Notes: generated by a model not told the origin, from the letters alone. A DNA stretch of 40,633 bases from Dimorphilus gyrociliatus (GCA_904063045.1 CAJFCJ010000101.1:45838-86470), one strand, 5' to 3'. Counted from the first letter of the stretch, positions 19,441 to 31,321 are shown. Program-made: numbers and translations.

Positions 19441-20676
19441 TGTATATTTTGTTGTTTTTTTTCTGTTAAAATTCATATGATATTTGTGACAAAAAAATGA
19501 AAAAATTGTAAATGAAAGTTTAAATCAGAGCTGGTCACCCATCAGGAAAACCTGGCTGAATTGGGACAAAAAAACCTGGGCTCCCAAATCCAGCAAATTT
19601 TTTTTACCTGGTTGGCCTGGCACCCTGGTTTTCCAGTGATGAATATGAGATCAGTTGTGATATCTTTCTTTTTGTTGAGAAAATTGATATCATTATCTGA
19701 AAATATGAATGTAAGAAATTTATTGTTAGAATGATCAGAAAATCATCTGTATTTATATAAAAATAAGCATTTAAAATAATCGATGTTGTATATCTTACAA
19801 AAAATTTTGATAACAAACAGAACAAAAAGTGTCAAAAAATGGACATGGTTTTTTATGATTGTTATTTTACTATAATTGACATTCTTTCAAACAATCCAGC
19901 TCTCATTTTGGACAATAGAGCATAAAAAACGATAAAAATAGAAAAATAGATTGCAATAGAAAAAACTGGTATGGCCCCATCAAGAAAGCTGTTTTTATTT
20001 TTAATATTAACATTGAAAGATGTGTTTTTTTGGATATGTGTTAGTTTTATAAAACAGTCCTTAAATTCGACAATTATAAAATATCTGCTCTGTTTGCAGG
20101 TTATTAAGATGATTCAATAAATTGATACGTAATGATTGAAATATTTTATTGTACTAATTCCTTTTTTTAGAATATAAATAAATAAAAGAGTAGAAAGTGT
20201 GAGAATAAGTCATTTCAAAAAAATATTTGTCATAGAAGTTTTTATTTTTAAAGACCGAGCTAGCAACACATTTCCTTTTCATATGTATAAGATTCAAATG
20301 TTTTAAATAAAAGCTTGTAATTTGGTTCTTTGAATGATAGCTTCAATAAACTATGTGATTTCATTGATATTTGCAAATTTGAATGTTTTAAATCAAAAAA
20401 AAATCACAAACTTAAAATTATGTCTAAAGCAAACTGTATTGATTCTAAAAAAAATTAACTAGCCCCTAAAATACAGATGAAAAGAAGTGATCTTACAGCA
20501 GAGCAACAGAAACAAGAACAGTACATGGTAAAAAATTGCTTTAGACAATAAACAGATGGTTCTTGGAAGTGTATGAAAATAAATGGTAACTCCCAAAAGC
20601 AGTGTGAATTTACAATTTCCGAGGCTGGCACCTGTCGTTTGCAAGAAAGCACTTAGAAACTTCCATTCATTACAGT
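19441..20676. other. AT-rich region, possible hAT end
   Basis: No gene. CAGAGCTGGTCACCC at about 19527, followed by a less AT-rich block to 19640, looks like the tip of a hAT-type element (CAGxGCTGG ends are common). With the hAT transposase piece at 20677-21149 on the minus strand, it may be the 3' end of that element. A matching second tip was not found. Confidence 0.35.
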
Positions 20677-21149
20677 TTTTTTTGATCGATTTTCACATGT
20701 GATTGAACTGTTTTGCTGCATGGCAGCTTAATTTGTAGATTGCTGAGGTTGGATTGAACTGCTAAACTATCCAATTTTTTCAAAGGTATATTAGAATCAA
20801 TGAAAACTTTGACAAATGCTTTTGAAAACTGTTTTTGAATTTGGACAATTTCTTTTTTCGAACTTTGTCGAGCCTCAAGACAGTGGCGATGTATCTTAGT
20901 GTGAGAATGACAGTGTATCTTGCTTTCGTTGGTTGTTTTTAAAATAGATTTTCACACTGTGCACTCAAGATGTTTTTTGTTCTTAGAAATGTTTATAAAT
21001 GGTGCTTTTTTACATAAATGCCTGAGTTTCTCACCATGTGGCAGTGGTTTTCGCATAGGACCTGAGGGCCATCGCTTCATAAGTATGAAAACAGTAAACT
21101 TGGTGGTACCCAAAATTACATAAACTTTTTTCTGTTGTATCAGAAACAC
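20677..21149 (-). pseudogene. hAT transposase N-terminal fragment
   Basis: On the minus strand a BED-like zinc finger reads HLECTV, then a TGA where the second Cys is expected, followed by IHCHSHTKIHRHC. After it comes a segment typical of one hAT group (KAFVKVFIDSNIPLKKLDSL, then KLPCSKTVQSHV). The frame ends in TAA at about 20677. The catalytic DDE domain is absent. The single stop in the finger and the truncation mark it as dead. Confidence 0.6.
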
Positions 21150-21208
21150 AATCTATGCCTGAAAATTAAACACAGACCATATGGTAAATTTGTACGAAAA
21201 AACACCCT

Positions 21209-21308
21209 TGTCGTAGGGCCTCACACCTAAACTTCTAATTCTGAAAATCTTCTACCCCCAGATTCCAATGCGAGAGCAACAGCTAACAATTAATAAATTT
21301 AATTACGA
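21209..21308 (+). repeat. 5' LTR-like repeat of element B
   Basis: It is about 85% identical to 26436-26536 by eye. A TG...CA segment of 80 bases (to 21288) is possible, but similarity continues some 20 bases further, so the true LTR length is unresolved. The full LTR may be longer and truncated here. Confidence 0.6.
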
Positions 21309-21309
21309 C

Positions 21310-21962
21310 ATGGCGTCGGCTGTAAAAATAATGCCACACTTTTCAGAAGAAGATACAAAGGACTGACCGTCTGGCTCAGAGACAGTGCTCTTTTTGCAGG
21401 TACAGCCATGATGTCGGATGATACAACCTTCCACTCAATGATACTGGCTTTAGACAAAAAGCATGCTCCAAGGCATCACAAGCAACGCAGGAAAAGTCAC
21501 AACTCAAGAATCATTCATACAACTAATAAAAGAATGATTCAGCAATCAATGTGCAAATAATATTACACTTACACTGTTTCTCAGCACTAGCCAAGCAGCC
21601 AGCTACGATGATTTCACAAATTATTAAAGATGCAATGCTTCTATACGAAAGAAACCTTTTACAAAATATGCCACTTATATAAATGGTGATAGTAAAATCA
21701 CCAACAGAACTCAAAGCATACTTACTAGAAAAAAAATTCAGAATACTGGCACGATTTTGTGAGCACGGCGGAAGAATCTGCTTGGATAGCATTTACAGAA
21801 AAGTTGCAAATCAATTCAGTAAACTACAATAATTGAAATCGTAACGAGAGAAGGACAAGACAGGTCAACCATTTCAAAACAGTGAGAGAGCATACATCAC
21901 AAAAACCATTCAAAAATTGTGAATTTGATGGCAAATGCGGGCACATAACAGACGATTGCTAA
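21310..21962 (+). pseudogene. gag remnant of element B with zinc knuckle
   Basis: It begins ATGGCGTCGGCTG just after the LTR-like repeat. Several stops interrupt it. At 21918-21959 it ends with a retroviral-type knuckle, CEFDGKCGHITDDC, in which the second zinc ligand (normally Cys) is Asp. Confidence 0.6.
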
Positions 21963-22099
21963 TCCTCAAAGAGGCATCTAATATTCTAAAAAAGAAAGGA
22001 AACAGCACAGTGAACGTGATTGATGATGACCCAATCAATAAAAATTCCTTCATTTATTCGAATTCTCTTCAATCAAGTGACAAGAATCCATTTTTTTGA

Positions 22100-22420
22100 A
22101 AATCAATTGTGGTGGAAATCTTCACATATGATTACTTGATACAGGTGTTGACGCTTCAATAATTCATGAAACAAATCTGCCACAGGGTGTCAAAATCTTT
22201 CCTTATCATGCAAATGTTCGATCAGCATCAGGAGAGCCCTTGATGATCATAGGACAAGCAATAGACATCCCACTGTATATAGGCAGTAATAATTTAGTTT
22301 CAAGTCCACTGGTGACAAATCTCAACCCAGAATATACAATAATTGAAACACTAGTTATTAAAGAAAAGCCAAACTTGATCTTAACCATTCTAAAACAAAT
22401 AACTAACCAGAATTTGCTTC
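22100..22420 (+). pseudogene. Retropepsin remnant of element B
   Basis: The active-site motif LLDTGVDASIIHET lies around 22138. The frame, with shifts, continues to NLILTILKQI. This is the Ty3-type protease position between gag and RT. Confidence 0.65.
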
Positions 22421-22539
22421 CCAATTAGGGCAAAAGCGTCTACTCAATAACCACAATAGAAAAGTTCGATAAGCTTTTTAACACGAGATTGACGAGACAA
22501 CACTGTGTACAGTAGCAGAGCACGCAATAGAAACAGGAA

Positions 22540-23610
22540 ATTCGAAACCAATCACTGTTCGAAATCACCAAGTCCCAGTCCAATGGGCCGACAAACTAGA
22601 CGAGATGATCCAAAAAATGCTTGCAAATAAGATCATTAGAGGATAAAACAGCCAATGGTGCTCTAGAATTGTTCCAATACCTAATAAGGATGGGTCTGTT
22701 CGACAGTGTATAGACTTTAGACCTTTAAACAGGGTCACAATAAAAGATCAATATCCCATACCAAGGATTTACGACATAATACAAACACTCGCTAATGCTA
22801 GCTATTTTCAAATACTCGATGCAACCAGCAGCTACTTTCAAATTCCACTAACCGAGGATGGCAACCCAAAAACCGCCTTCAGTTGGAAAAACAACTTATT
22901 CAGATTTAACAGAATGCCGTTTGGACTATCCAATGCTCCAACAACCTTTCAAAGAATAATGGATAAAATTCTTAAATTGGAAATGAGTGACTTTATTAAG
23001 AACAAATGTAATTTTTTTAAAACAGAGATCAAAATTTTTGAGCAATTTATCAGCAAAGGAATTGTCAAACCAGATCCAAAGAAAATAGAAGCAATATTAA
23101 AGTGTGTCGAGCCACATACAATTAAAGAACTCAGGTTTTTTTGTGGCCTTGCAAACCAAATCCGAGATTTTGCTCCTGCCTTTGCTCAAATGGTCGCACC
23201 ACTGAACACATTATTGAAAGGTAGAACTAAACGCAGTGTTGAAAAAGTAAATTGGTGTTCACAAGCATCAGCCTCCTTCAAAAAAACAAAAGAAACGATT
23301 GCAAAAGTCACACAAAGAGCACAGCCTGACCTGTCACTCCCGTTCTTTCTAACAACAGACGCATCAAATCAGTAATTGGTGCGATTTTGTCACAAGAAAA
23401 GAATGGCAAGTGTAGAATGATTCATACTTTCAGAAAAACACTGGATCAGACGCAAATAAACTATTCAGTCACCAACAAAGAGCTTCTCAGGCTTGTCTGA
23501 GGAATTGAACACTTTAAATACAATTTATTAGGAAAAAAATTTATTCTAGAAACAGATCACCATGCTCTGAAATATTTACAACTAGTGACTTAGCCTAACA
23601 GCCGGCTAAT
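22540..23610 (+). pseudogene. RT-RNase H remnant of element B
   Basis: The RT N terminus and palm read VRQCIDFRPLNRVTIKDQYP, YFQILDATSSYFQIPL (catalytic Asp), NRMPFGLSNAPTTFQRIMD. At about 22980 the sequence jumps to the connection region (EIKIFEQFISKGIVKPDPKK), so the YxDD motif is deleted. RNase H follows with TTDAS near 23355 and ETDHHALKYL near 23555, interrupted by stops. Confidence 0.8.
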
Positions 23611-23949
23611 GCGTTGGTCTCTATTCCTGCAAGATTACGATTTTGAAATAAGGTATTGTTGTATCCGCCTGATATTTTACAGGTGGATAAGTACTCCTCG
23701 ACGAGAGAAGAATTTCTGGTTGAAGAAAATGTTTTTTGCATGGGGTAAAGAATTTATTCAAATTTATATTTTAGAATTTTGTCTAGACATTTTCTGAAAA
23801 AGGTAAAACAAAACAGTTGTGTTCGGCTGCTAGAATGATGCAACAGTATATTCCAGGAGAATCTAGAGCAGCTGATTTTTTAGCTGATATACAATTGCAA
23901 ATGTCAAAAGTTCGGATGAATTATGTAATAATGAAAAAGAAGATATCCT

Positions 23950-24390
23950 GAATGAATATCACATCGGAAGTGGTCATGGTTCTAAAGGCACGATGCACTT
24001 TCTGCTTAAAGGTAATTACAAATGGAGTTATATGGCCAAGGACATTGAAGATTTCATTAGAAAGTGTCAAATCTGTGTTTAAAGTGGTACTCTGGAACAA
24101 AACACAAAATTTTACCCAATAGTATCTACACGTCCTAATGAAGTCTGGGTCGACCTGATCGGGCCGTTAGAAAGAACCAACAACACTCATCGCTATATCC
24201 TAGTGGCAATTGATCACTATACAAAATGAACAGAACTGCAGCAATTCCTGACAAAACGGTGGCCACTGTTGCCAAAAAGATCAAAAGTCTAATAATCGAC
24301 AGACATTTGATCCCAGAAACCATTCTATCTGATAATGGTACCAAATTTCAGAATCAAGAAATGACCAGGCTTTGCATGAGATTCAACATA
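23950..24390 (+). pseudogene. Integrase N-terminal half of element B
   Basis: The zinc-binding HHCC region (HIGSGHGS ... FIRKCQICV) is followed by the DDE core pieces VWVDLIGPL (first Asp, about 24150) and ILSDNGTKFQN (second Asp, about 24330). It is cut at 24390 by the Tigger insertion. Confidence 0.8.
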
Positions 24391-25907
24391 CAGTCAACCC
24401 TCTAAATTTTTCCACATCCAAAAATTATCATATTACAAGCTCCCCCCCAAACAAAAAAAAAGAAAGACACTAATATTTATTAAAACAGATTGAAATTTGT
24501 ATCATCAAAAATTTCTTCACAATTTGGGTTACTTGAATCAAAATGGCCATTGAGACTGTCATTTACTGTATTCAAAGCCGAGGGAACATTAAAATCAACC
24601 AGTCCAAGGGATTGCATATGCAATTCAAGATCTTTTAATAGAGACAGCCCATGATCATCTATGCTGTGATTGAAAGCTTTCTCAAGAGAAAAATCAAGAC
24701 AGGTACTTTCTGAATGAGAAAGAGGGGAATTCTGAACATTCACTAAGCACATTAGAAGTGTTAAATTCTACATCTTTTCCAAAAACATGTTGTTCCAGAA
24801 ATTTTCGTCTGGATATTCTGTATTTGATGGATGGTTGGATTGTAAAGGTTGGTTAACATTACTGACTGTTTCCAATAAATGATTATCTTGTGTATGGTTT
24901 GTTTCTTCTTCCTCTTTTATAAATCCTGTTTTTACCCAAGAATTCCAAATAGTTGTAGGTGTTACTTCGGAACAAGCATTTGAACACATTTCAATCGTGT
25001 CCTTTATGTTCAAAGCTTTGTAGTTGGCTTCTGCAGAAGCATAAACTGATTGTCTCAATAGAACTTTTTGTGTTGGTAAAGTTAGAAAGGCATTGTGGAT
25101 TCTTATATTTATGGATAAAGCCAAGTTTTTTCTTTTCAGAACCATCAATATTGGTGCATAAAAGAAGTGATACCCAATCTTTTGGGACTTTGAATCCTTT
25201 TCTCTTATTTTTAGCATTTGTAGTCAGAGCACATGCTTTAAAGAACAACCCAGTCTCATCACAATTGAAAATATCATTTTTGTGGTAGGAATGTAATTTA
25301 TCTTGAAAATTTGCTAAAAACTCTGAGTAATCTGGTGTAATAACAGCTAATGAATCACCAGAAAGTCTTCTCGATCTAATACATTCTCTGGTTTTAAATC
25401 TATACATCCAACCATTAGATGCTGTGAAGCCTGAGATTTTTAGATCTTCAGCTATCTCCAATGCTTGTAATCTTAGGTCATGTTCTGTATAGTTATATCC
25501 TTGGTCCTCGAGATCATCGCACCAACAAGTCAATCTCTCATTAATTGGACCGAATTTCATGGTTGTGTTCATGCTTTTGTAATTCAAAGGCAGGTTTTCT
25601 CTCAAATCTAAAAATTTTTGCTTATGTTTTTTGATATATTCTATAGCTTTTCGAGAAATATTTTTATTAAGAATTTCATTGAAGTGTTTAGCAACTGACG
25701 TATGATTTGCATCGGGGTTTTCATCAATATACTTTATGATATCAAGTCGCTCTTTGAGTGTTAAAAGAGTATTTGCTCGCTCGACCATTATAGGTTAATT
25801 TTTCTAAGAGCAAAAAAATTATTAAAAACCCTTAAAATGCTTCATAAAAATGGAAAAATGGAGGGGTGGAAAACACAAGAGGTAGGAAAAACAGAGAGGG
25901 CCAACTG
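24391..25907 (-). mobile_element. Tigger/pogo DNA transposon, complete ends
   Basis: The 1,517-bp element starts CAGTCAACCCTCTAAATTT and ends with the complement of CAGTTGGCCCTCTCTGTTTT, as typical Tigger/pogo ends. It is flanked on both sides by TA (24389-24390 and 25908-25909), the target these elements duplicate. Removing it restores the integrase of element B. It carries a transposase gene with a large internal deletion, so it is non-autonomous. Confidence 0.9.
24480..25788 (-). pseudogene. Tigger/pogo transposase with internal deletion
   Basis: Starts at 25788. Residues 1-60 are a psq/CENP-B N-terminal helix-turn-helix (LLTLKERLDIIKYIDENP), about 75-145 the CENP-B-type DNA-binding domain (FTASNGWMYRFKTRECI), then the DDE domain with Asp177 in IFNCDETGLFFK. 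After KYKNPQCLSN the frame loses homology and the second Asp and last acidic residue are missing. The sequence resumes in another frame with NIKDTIEMCSNACSEVTP, the end of the DDE domain, and a C-terminal tail to 24480 that continues past one stop at about 24768. It cannot be catalytically active. Confidence 0.85.
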
Positions 25908-25909
25908 TA

Positions 25910-26330
25910 AATGCAAAATTTTTCATCACCTGATCATCAAGAAACTGTGTGTGATGTTGAAATGGCTAACAAAACACTGATGAATAAAGTTCGTAAACTG
26001 TCTAATTTTTGAGAACTTTGTTGATCTACAGTCCTAGAAGCAGCCACTAAGGCAACCAACATATCGTTCAATAGGTGTATCCAAACATCTCCACATATTT
26101 TTGTGAAGCAAACAGAACCAGAATTTCACTGTGACAGTAAATATGGTGTAAAAAATCAATTGGTCCCCTTTTCATTGTCAAATGAGAAAAGGAATCGTTC
26201 AAGAACAGAATATGAAGATAAATCATTACGCAAAGGGCAAAGAGATTGTTTTGACCAATTCGAAATAGGTCAAGACGTAATGGTCTATAAGAAAAGAAAA
26301 TTAAGACTGGCATGGTGGCTATGAAATCAC
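25910..26330 (+). pseudogene. Integrase C-terminal half of element B
   Basis: Continues the integrase across the Tigger: a region matching the third catalytic motif (ANKTLMNKVRKL) and then the C-terminal domain (SLRKGQRDCFDQFEIGQDVM). Stops and shifts are present. Confidence 0.65.
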
Positions 26331-26424
26331 TGACAGGCCGAGTGATTACGCCTTTTGGGTAGGAAATGGCCTTCACAGATTAAGGTTTAACAAACAAATG
26401 ATCAAATTATCACTGATAAAATCT

Positions 26425-26435
26425 GAAAAAGGGGA
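26425..26435 (+). promoter_or_regulatory. Polypurine tract of element B
   Basis: GAAAAAGGGGA directly abuts TGTCATAGGG of the downstream LTR-like repeat, the position where plus-strand priming occurs in Ty3/gypsy elements. Confidence 0.6.
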
Positions 26436-26536
26436 TGTCATAGGGCCTCACGCCTACACTTTTAATTCTGAAAATATTTTACCCCCAGATTCCAATGCAA
26501 GAGCAACAGCCTGCAATTAAGAAATTTGATTAAGGC
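26436..26536 (+). repeat. 3' LTR-like repeat of element B
   Basis: Matches 21209-21308. It begins TGTCATAGGGCCTCACGCC. Integrase-like coding sequence of a different element starts immediately after it. Confidence 0.6.
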
Positions 26537-26539
26537 AAC

Positions 26540-26935
26540 CTTCTTTTCAGAAAAACCAGGAGAAATAGTTTCCATTGATATCTGTGATGCATTCAAAATT
26601 GAACCTAAAATCAGTTTCCCACAGCAGATATATTTTCTGACAACGATCGATCTACACTCCAGATTTTCTAGAATTGGAATTTTGAAAACTTTGATGACCA
26701 AAGAAATCTGCAAACTTCTTGAAAAAATTTTGCTACATTAAGAACAACCAAAAAAATATTTACAGATAATGGAACGCAGTTTACATCAAAAATCTTTGCT
26801 TTAATTATGAAAAAATACAACATTCAGCATGTTAAATCCAGAATTTATAACTCAAAAGGAAATGCCAAGTCTGAACACATCAATAGAACAATCAATGAAA
26901 TTATGAGAATGGTTAGATTTAAATTTGAGATAAAG
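26540..26935 (+). pseudogene. Integrase core fragment of another Ty3/gypsy element
   Basis: Contains VSIDICDAF (first Asp), a stop near 26740, KIFTDNGTQFTS (second Asp), and NSKGNAKSEHINRTINEI (third acidic residue). It follows the element B LTR-like repeat directly. This fits element B having inserted into an older gypsy copy, possibly element A of 17.6-19.4 kb. Confidence 0.75.
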
Positions 26936-26939
26936 ATCG

Positions 26940-28527
26940 TAGTCCGCTGTTATGCCTGGAGGCATTATGGCTGACTAATGACAGAGGGAAAAATCAGTCA
27001 TAATGACTGCAAGTTAAAAAAAAGAAATGCGATAAAAGGAGTATTCATTCAAATTTCGAAAAAGAATGTATATAATGCAGAATGGTAGTTCTCATTAGTG
27101 TAAAATTGTATGTTCTTACAGCAATTCAGTTTCAGCATCGTGTTTGTGCTCTGACATTATAATAATTGTGAGAGAATTTGTAGTATAAATCCTGGCAGAA
27201 CATGTCCTGTCTTGACATCTCTATCTATTTTCATCATTAAGATTGAACTCAAAATTGTGAATAAAATTGTAAAAAATAAGTAAGCAGCCTTTTTTCTTAC
27301 TTGAATATTCTTTTGGTGATTTTGTTTTTTCTTTTTGCTCCATTTGTAAAAAAGTAAAGGGCTGATTGAAAAATTTCTTGCAGTCATTACGGCAGTGATC
27401 CATCAATAAGTTGTTTTACCTTCTTTTTTTTTCTTTTTATATCCTTCAATCCTATGCTGTGTTTCATATCAAAGAAGGGGCATCCTTTCTTCAGATTCAA
27501 ACCTCTTAAATCTCCTTCATTTCTATAAAAGACGATCACTAGGTTTCGATGAGGACTGGCCTTATCTTAAATGGTTTGATGAGTCTTCAAGTAAAACCAT
27601 TATGATTGAAGGAAGGTACTGTACAAAATATTACTTTTGTTGGTCTTTTATTGTTTGTTAATTTAATATCTGATCATTTACCTATAATAGTAAAAATAAG
27701 CTCAGAATGATCATTTATCCTTTAATAAATGAAATAGTGTTGCAATTGTCGGACTCGAATTGAAAAAGTATCACAAATTAGGGTAATGATCAAATAAATA
27801 GAGTTTATTGTTGACTTTACTCGTGCAATTCGGGATTTGTTCCTGATGCTACAAAAGATCTTCAAATGAAGATGTGGGATCTCACACATTTGTGATGCAA
27901 TCATTTCCCTGACAAATCATCTTTGACATTGATCAGATGGTCTGGGTTTTGGGTTGAAACCTGATTTGTCTCGGCTCCTATATCTGAAAAAAGAGTGTTT
28001 CACTGAAAGGTATAAATACCTTTGGAAACAAGAATAAACATTATATTTTCTTTGATTTCTTTTATTGCAGTATATATTGATTTATTTATTTATTCATCTA
28101 TTTGATTTATATTTTATACAATTGTAAACAATTACAAAGAAGGAAGAGAAAGCAAAGAATCCCAACTGTAATATCATTTTAGATACAAAATGATTATCCA
28201 TACCCTTTTTTTCGTATTTGTCACATTCCATTATCCAAACTTTGTTGGTGGCCAATGGGAACAAATGTTTAAAACAACTACATAATTGTCTGCTCAAGGC
28301 GAACTTGAATTTCAATTCGAAAACAGATCAATATCTCTACGGTTAATTTTATCGATCTTTCCACCAAGCCCTTGTATCTGATAGCAATCACAACAACCAG
28401 TCTTTGTGATCAGGGTTAAACACTCAATGCAAGGCGCCGTTCAGTACTTAAATCTTATGATTAATATTGTTGTGGAACAGGTTTCAGATTAGAATTAGTA
28501 TCTTAATCCAGACAATAATGTTTCATT
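26940..28527. other. 1.6 kb without a confident gene
   Basis: Mostly AT-rich, with a T-rich block at 27250-27460. Around 27510-27620 the plus strand has a short open stretch (FDEDWPYLKWFDESSS) resembling the N terminus of some hAT-type zinc-finger proteins, too short to claim. 28370-28500 is less AT-rich and may be a repeat or LTR piece of the following gypsy remnant. Confidence 0.35.
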
Positions 28528-29870
28528 TTGTCTATAATTGTAATGGATAGAGGGAAAGGGAGTAATTTTTTTCAAATGAAGAATGCATCTCACAACAAAA
28601 AAATGCAAGCTACGAGTACAAGAGAGGAGCCTATCATGTCCGGCAAGAAAGCACTAAGATGGAGGCTCGATGCAAAGAATAACAAAAATAATGAATTCAA
28701 AATGGAAACGTTGACAAAGACATAGAGAAGAGACTTCTCATGGTATAATGCCTGCTGGATTTGAAAAGTTGACAGAAAAATAAGTGGCCTGTAAGTAAGT
28801 CTAGTGAAGAAATTTTGAACTATTTTATGAGTTAGGCAGCCAGGACCAGTTGCCTGTGACATGGGAAGAATTCAAGGTTTTTTTTTGAAAATGGCTCTGA
28901 TTTATCCTTTGAACTAATTTAGAAATTTCCTATAGAAAAATGGTCTGCATATGTAAAGCATGTTGCCAAGACGGTCAAACACAGAGGTATCGCAGATGAG
29001 CTAGTGATCAGCAAATTGAGAAAGGAAAAGTGCACAGTTGAAGTCAGGACAATATTTTATTTAGAACTTTGAGCCTAAAGATGACTTTCTATATCCCACA
29101 GTAAATGGATATGGCAAAGATACTTATTAGCATTAAATAGAATGTAAGTTATGTTTTTCAAAATTAGAAAATGGAGAATGGAAATAATTTGAGGATAAAA
29201 CAAGTAAAAAAGGAGTTAAATTGTTATAAATGTGGTGAAAAAGGACAGTATGCTTATCAATGTTTTAATACAATAAAGAGAAGCATCAATATAGCAGTAA
29301 GAAAAACTGATGGCAACTTAAATGAGTGAAAAGTAAAATTGAATGTTTTGAAGCACTTGGCTTCATTTGACATAGTATCCTCTTTTAATTTTATTACACG
29401 GAGAATTTTCATCGAAATTCAAAATATTATCTCAGAAAATCTTGAGATGCTTTCAAAATAACATTGTTAAATAATGAGAAAATCTCAATTACAAAGGAAT
29501 GGTAAATATGAGTGTGTCACAATCAAACAAGTTTTCATCTGACTTTTTATGTAATTTAATCTGGAATATTCCAGGTTATATATTCGATCACAAGTTTCAA
29601 CAAAATGAATTAAAATTTCGGGTAGAATGCACCATAGAGACAAAGCTAGATAGAAAGGTGAGCATGAGGCGACCATTGAGAAGCGACCATGAAAGAAAAA
29701 AACTAAATAAAAAGAGTGCAGAATTAGTTGATCAAGATTATATAGAACAAAGCACATCAAATTGGCTTAATCCAGTAGTATTTAGGACGAAGAAAAATGG
29801 TGATATAAGATTTTGTCTGGATTTGAGAATTTTTTTTATTTCAGAAGAATTTTTCATAGTTTTTGTTATA
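28528..29870 (+). pseudogene. Ty3/gypsy gag-RT remnant (element C)
   Basis: A broken gag-like stretch leads to a zinc knuckle at 29223-29264 (CYKCGEKGQYAYQC, with Gln for the His ligand). From about 29610 an RT N terminus reads KVSMRRPLRS, YIEQSTSNWLNPVVFRTKK, GDIRFCLDLR and then loses similarity at about 29830. Protease is not recognisable. Short, truncated and frameshifted. Confidence 0.65.
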
Positions 29871-29989
29871 AAAGACATATTAGACTTAAAAATTCATTTT
29901 TTTCAAATTCTTTTATTGACAAATGATTATCCAAAAGGAAATAAAAAAAATACAAGATGCCCATCAAAATGTGAGATATAGAAGGCTCT

Positions 29990-30519
29990 TCAGCTGAAAT
30001 TTGAAAAACTTTGTCAGAATTTATAAAATCGATTGATTCATACCATTTGTAAATAAAGATTTTTATTTCAATCTTTGTGAAAAATCTATAAAATAAAGAT
30101 GAGGATTATAACTGAAAACTGTTCATTGCAAATCCAAGGGACATATTACAGTTATAAAGCAGATGGATTTCCTTAAGAAAGAACTCGAAGAAGGAAAATC
30201 GCATTCGGAAAAAACTCATCTTGAGTTTCTCGAGGCCATGTTAGAATCTGGCGTACCAATTGGTGCTTTTACAGGTCCAAAAATGACAGCTTTTTTTAAG
30301 AAAATATTAATTTTGATATAAAATTGATTCATATTATTCAAAAAAAAATTCAGAAATAAGAGAAAAACAACTAATTGATGTCAGGAAAACTTTTTAGATC
30401 GAGATTTTTTACTCTATTTCGACAAGACTACCAATCCGGACAGTCGTTACGTTCTCAATATTGTCAGCATTATTTTAGACAGATTGTACAATATTTTTTA
30501 ACACTCATTTAATACATCA
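29990..30519. other. Upstream part of the Merlin remnant or spacer
   Basis: 30165-30300 has an open charged stretch (MDFLKKELEEGKSHSEK) on the plus strand that may belong to the Merlin element's N terminus. The rest is AT-rich with no feature. Confidence 0.3.
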
Positions 30520-31321
30520 TAGTTACAAGTGCGATTCCTGTACAAACTTTATGTGTTTAGCTAAAAATGCACAGTTTGCTGATAAATATGCCTGGCGCTG
30601 TTATACTAACGGTTGCCCTAAACACAAGAAATATTTTTCAATCAGTACTGGAAGCTTTTTTGAATTGTTTTAAATATCGATTCGTCATATTTTAAAGGGT
30701 GTTTTTAATATTGTTTGAAACAGTCAACAGCCTCAATTGCAAGAAATATGAGTCTCAGAAAAACACAGTTAATAAGATATTAGAAAAAATTAAAGAAAGA
30801 ATACCTGAGCCAAACTTCAATGGGAATAAACTTGGCGGCTCTGGTAAAATCGTCCAAATTGACAAACTATGTTAAATTATGGATTTAAATCACATAGGGG
30901 CCGTTCAGCCAATAATAGAACAGATGCGCTCACAATTGTTGAATTTGATGGTTGTATAACTTGAGTGTTTGCTAAAGTTATACCAAACAAACAATAGAAT
31001 ACAATCATGACAATAATACTTGAAAATGTTCTACCAAGGAGTGTTATTCACACCGATGAGCATGGAGCATATGCAAACTTAAGAAGATATTCATTTACAC
31101 ATGAAACAGTCTGTCATAAATACGAGTTTGTCAATGCAATAACAAGAGCTAATACACAGGCTGTTGAATCATTCAACAATATCATTAAACTTGAAATAAA
31201 ACAGAGAGAAGGAGTTAGTACAGTCAAACAACAACTTTTTTTAAATGAGGTAGGCTTCAAATTCAATAAAAATGATGATCTTTCAAGAGCAATTTTCAGC
31301 TTAATGTGTTTAAGAGAATAA
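30520..31321 (+). pseudogene. Merlin / IS1595 (ISXO2-like) transposase
   Basis: The N-terminal zinc ribbon is visible (KCDSCTNFM ... AWRCYTNGCPKHKKYF, 30528-30640). It is followed by the ISXO2-type DDE domain: IVQID (Asp, 30861), SHRGRSANNRTDAL, then VIHTDEHGAY (Asp, 31055), THETVCHKYEFVN and TQAVESFNN (Glu, 31166). In-frame stops and at least one frameshift interrupt the first half, while 31007-31321 is open. This family makes DDE transposases related to bacterial IS1016/IS1595. Here it is dead. Confidence 0.8.

Larger units (their letters stand above)
21209..26536 (+). mobile_element. Ty3/gypsy retrotransposon (element B), decayed, with nested Tigger
   Basis: Short direct repeats (21209-21308 and 26436-26536) begin TGTCRTAGGGCCTCAC. 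The second copy is preceded directly by a purine tract, GAAAAAGGGGA, as expected for a 3' LTR. Between them lie, in order, gag with zinc knuckle, protease, RT, RNase H and integrase, all with stops or shifts. A 1.5-kb Tigger element splits the integrase. Part of the RT palm (the YxDD region) is deleted near 22980. Confidence 0.75.

Noticed and set aside
27503-27620. hAT-like N-terminal zinc-finger fragment
   Set aside because: Only about 35 residues with a suggestive WxxxxxW pattern; too short to call.
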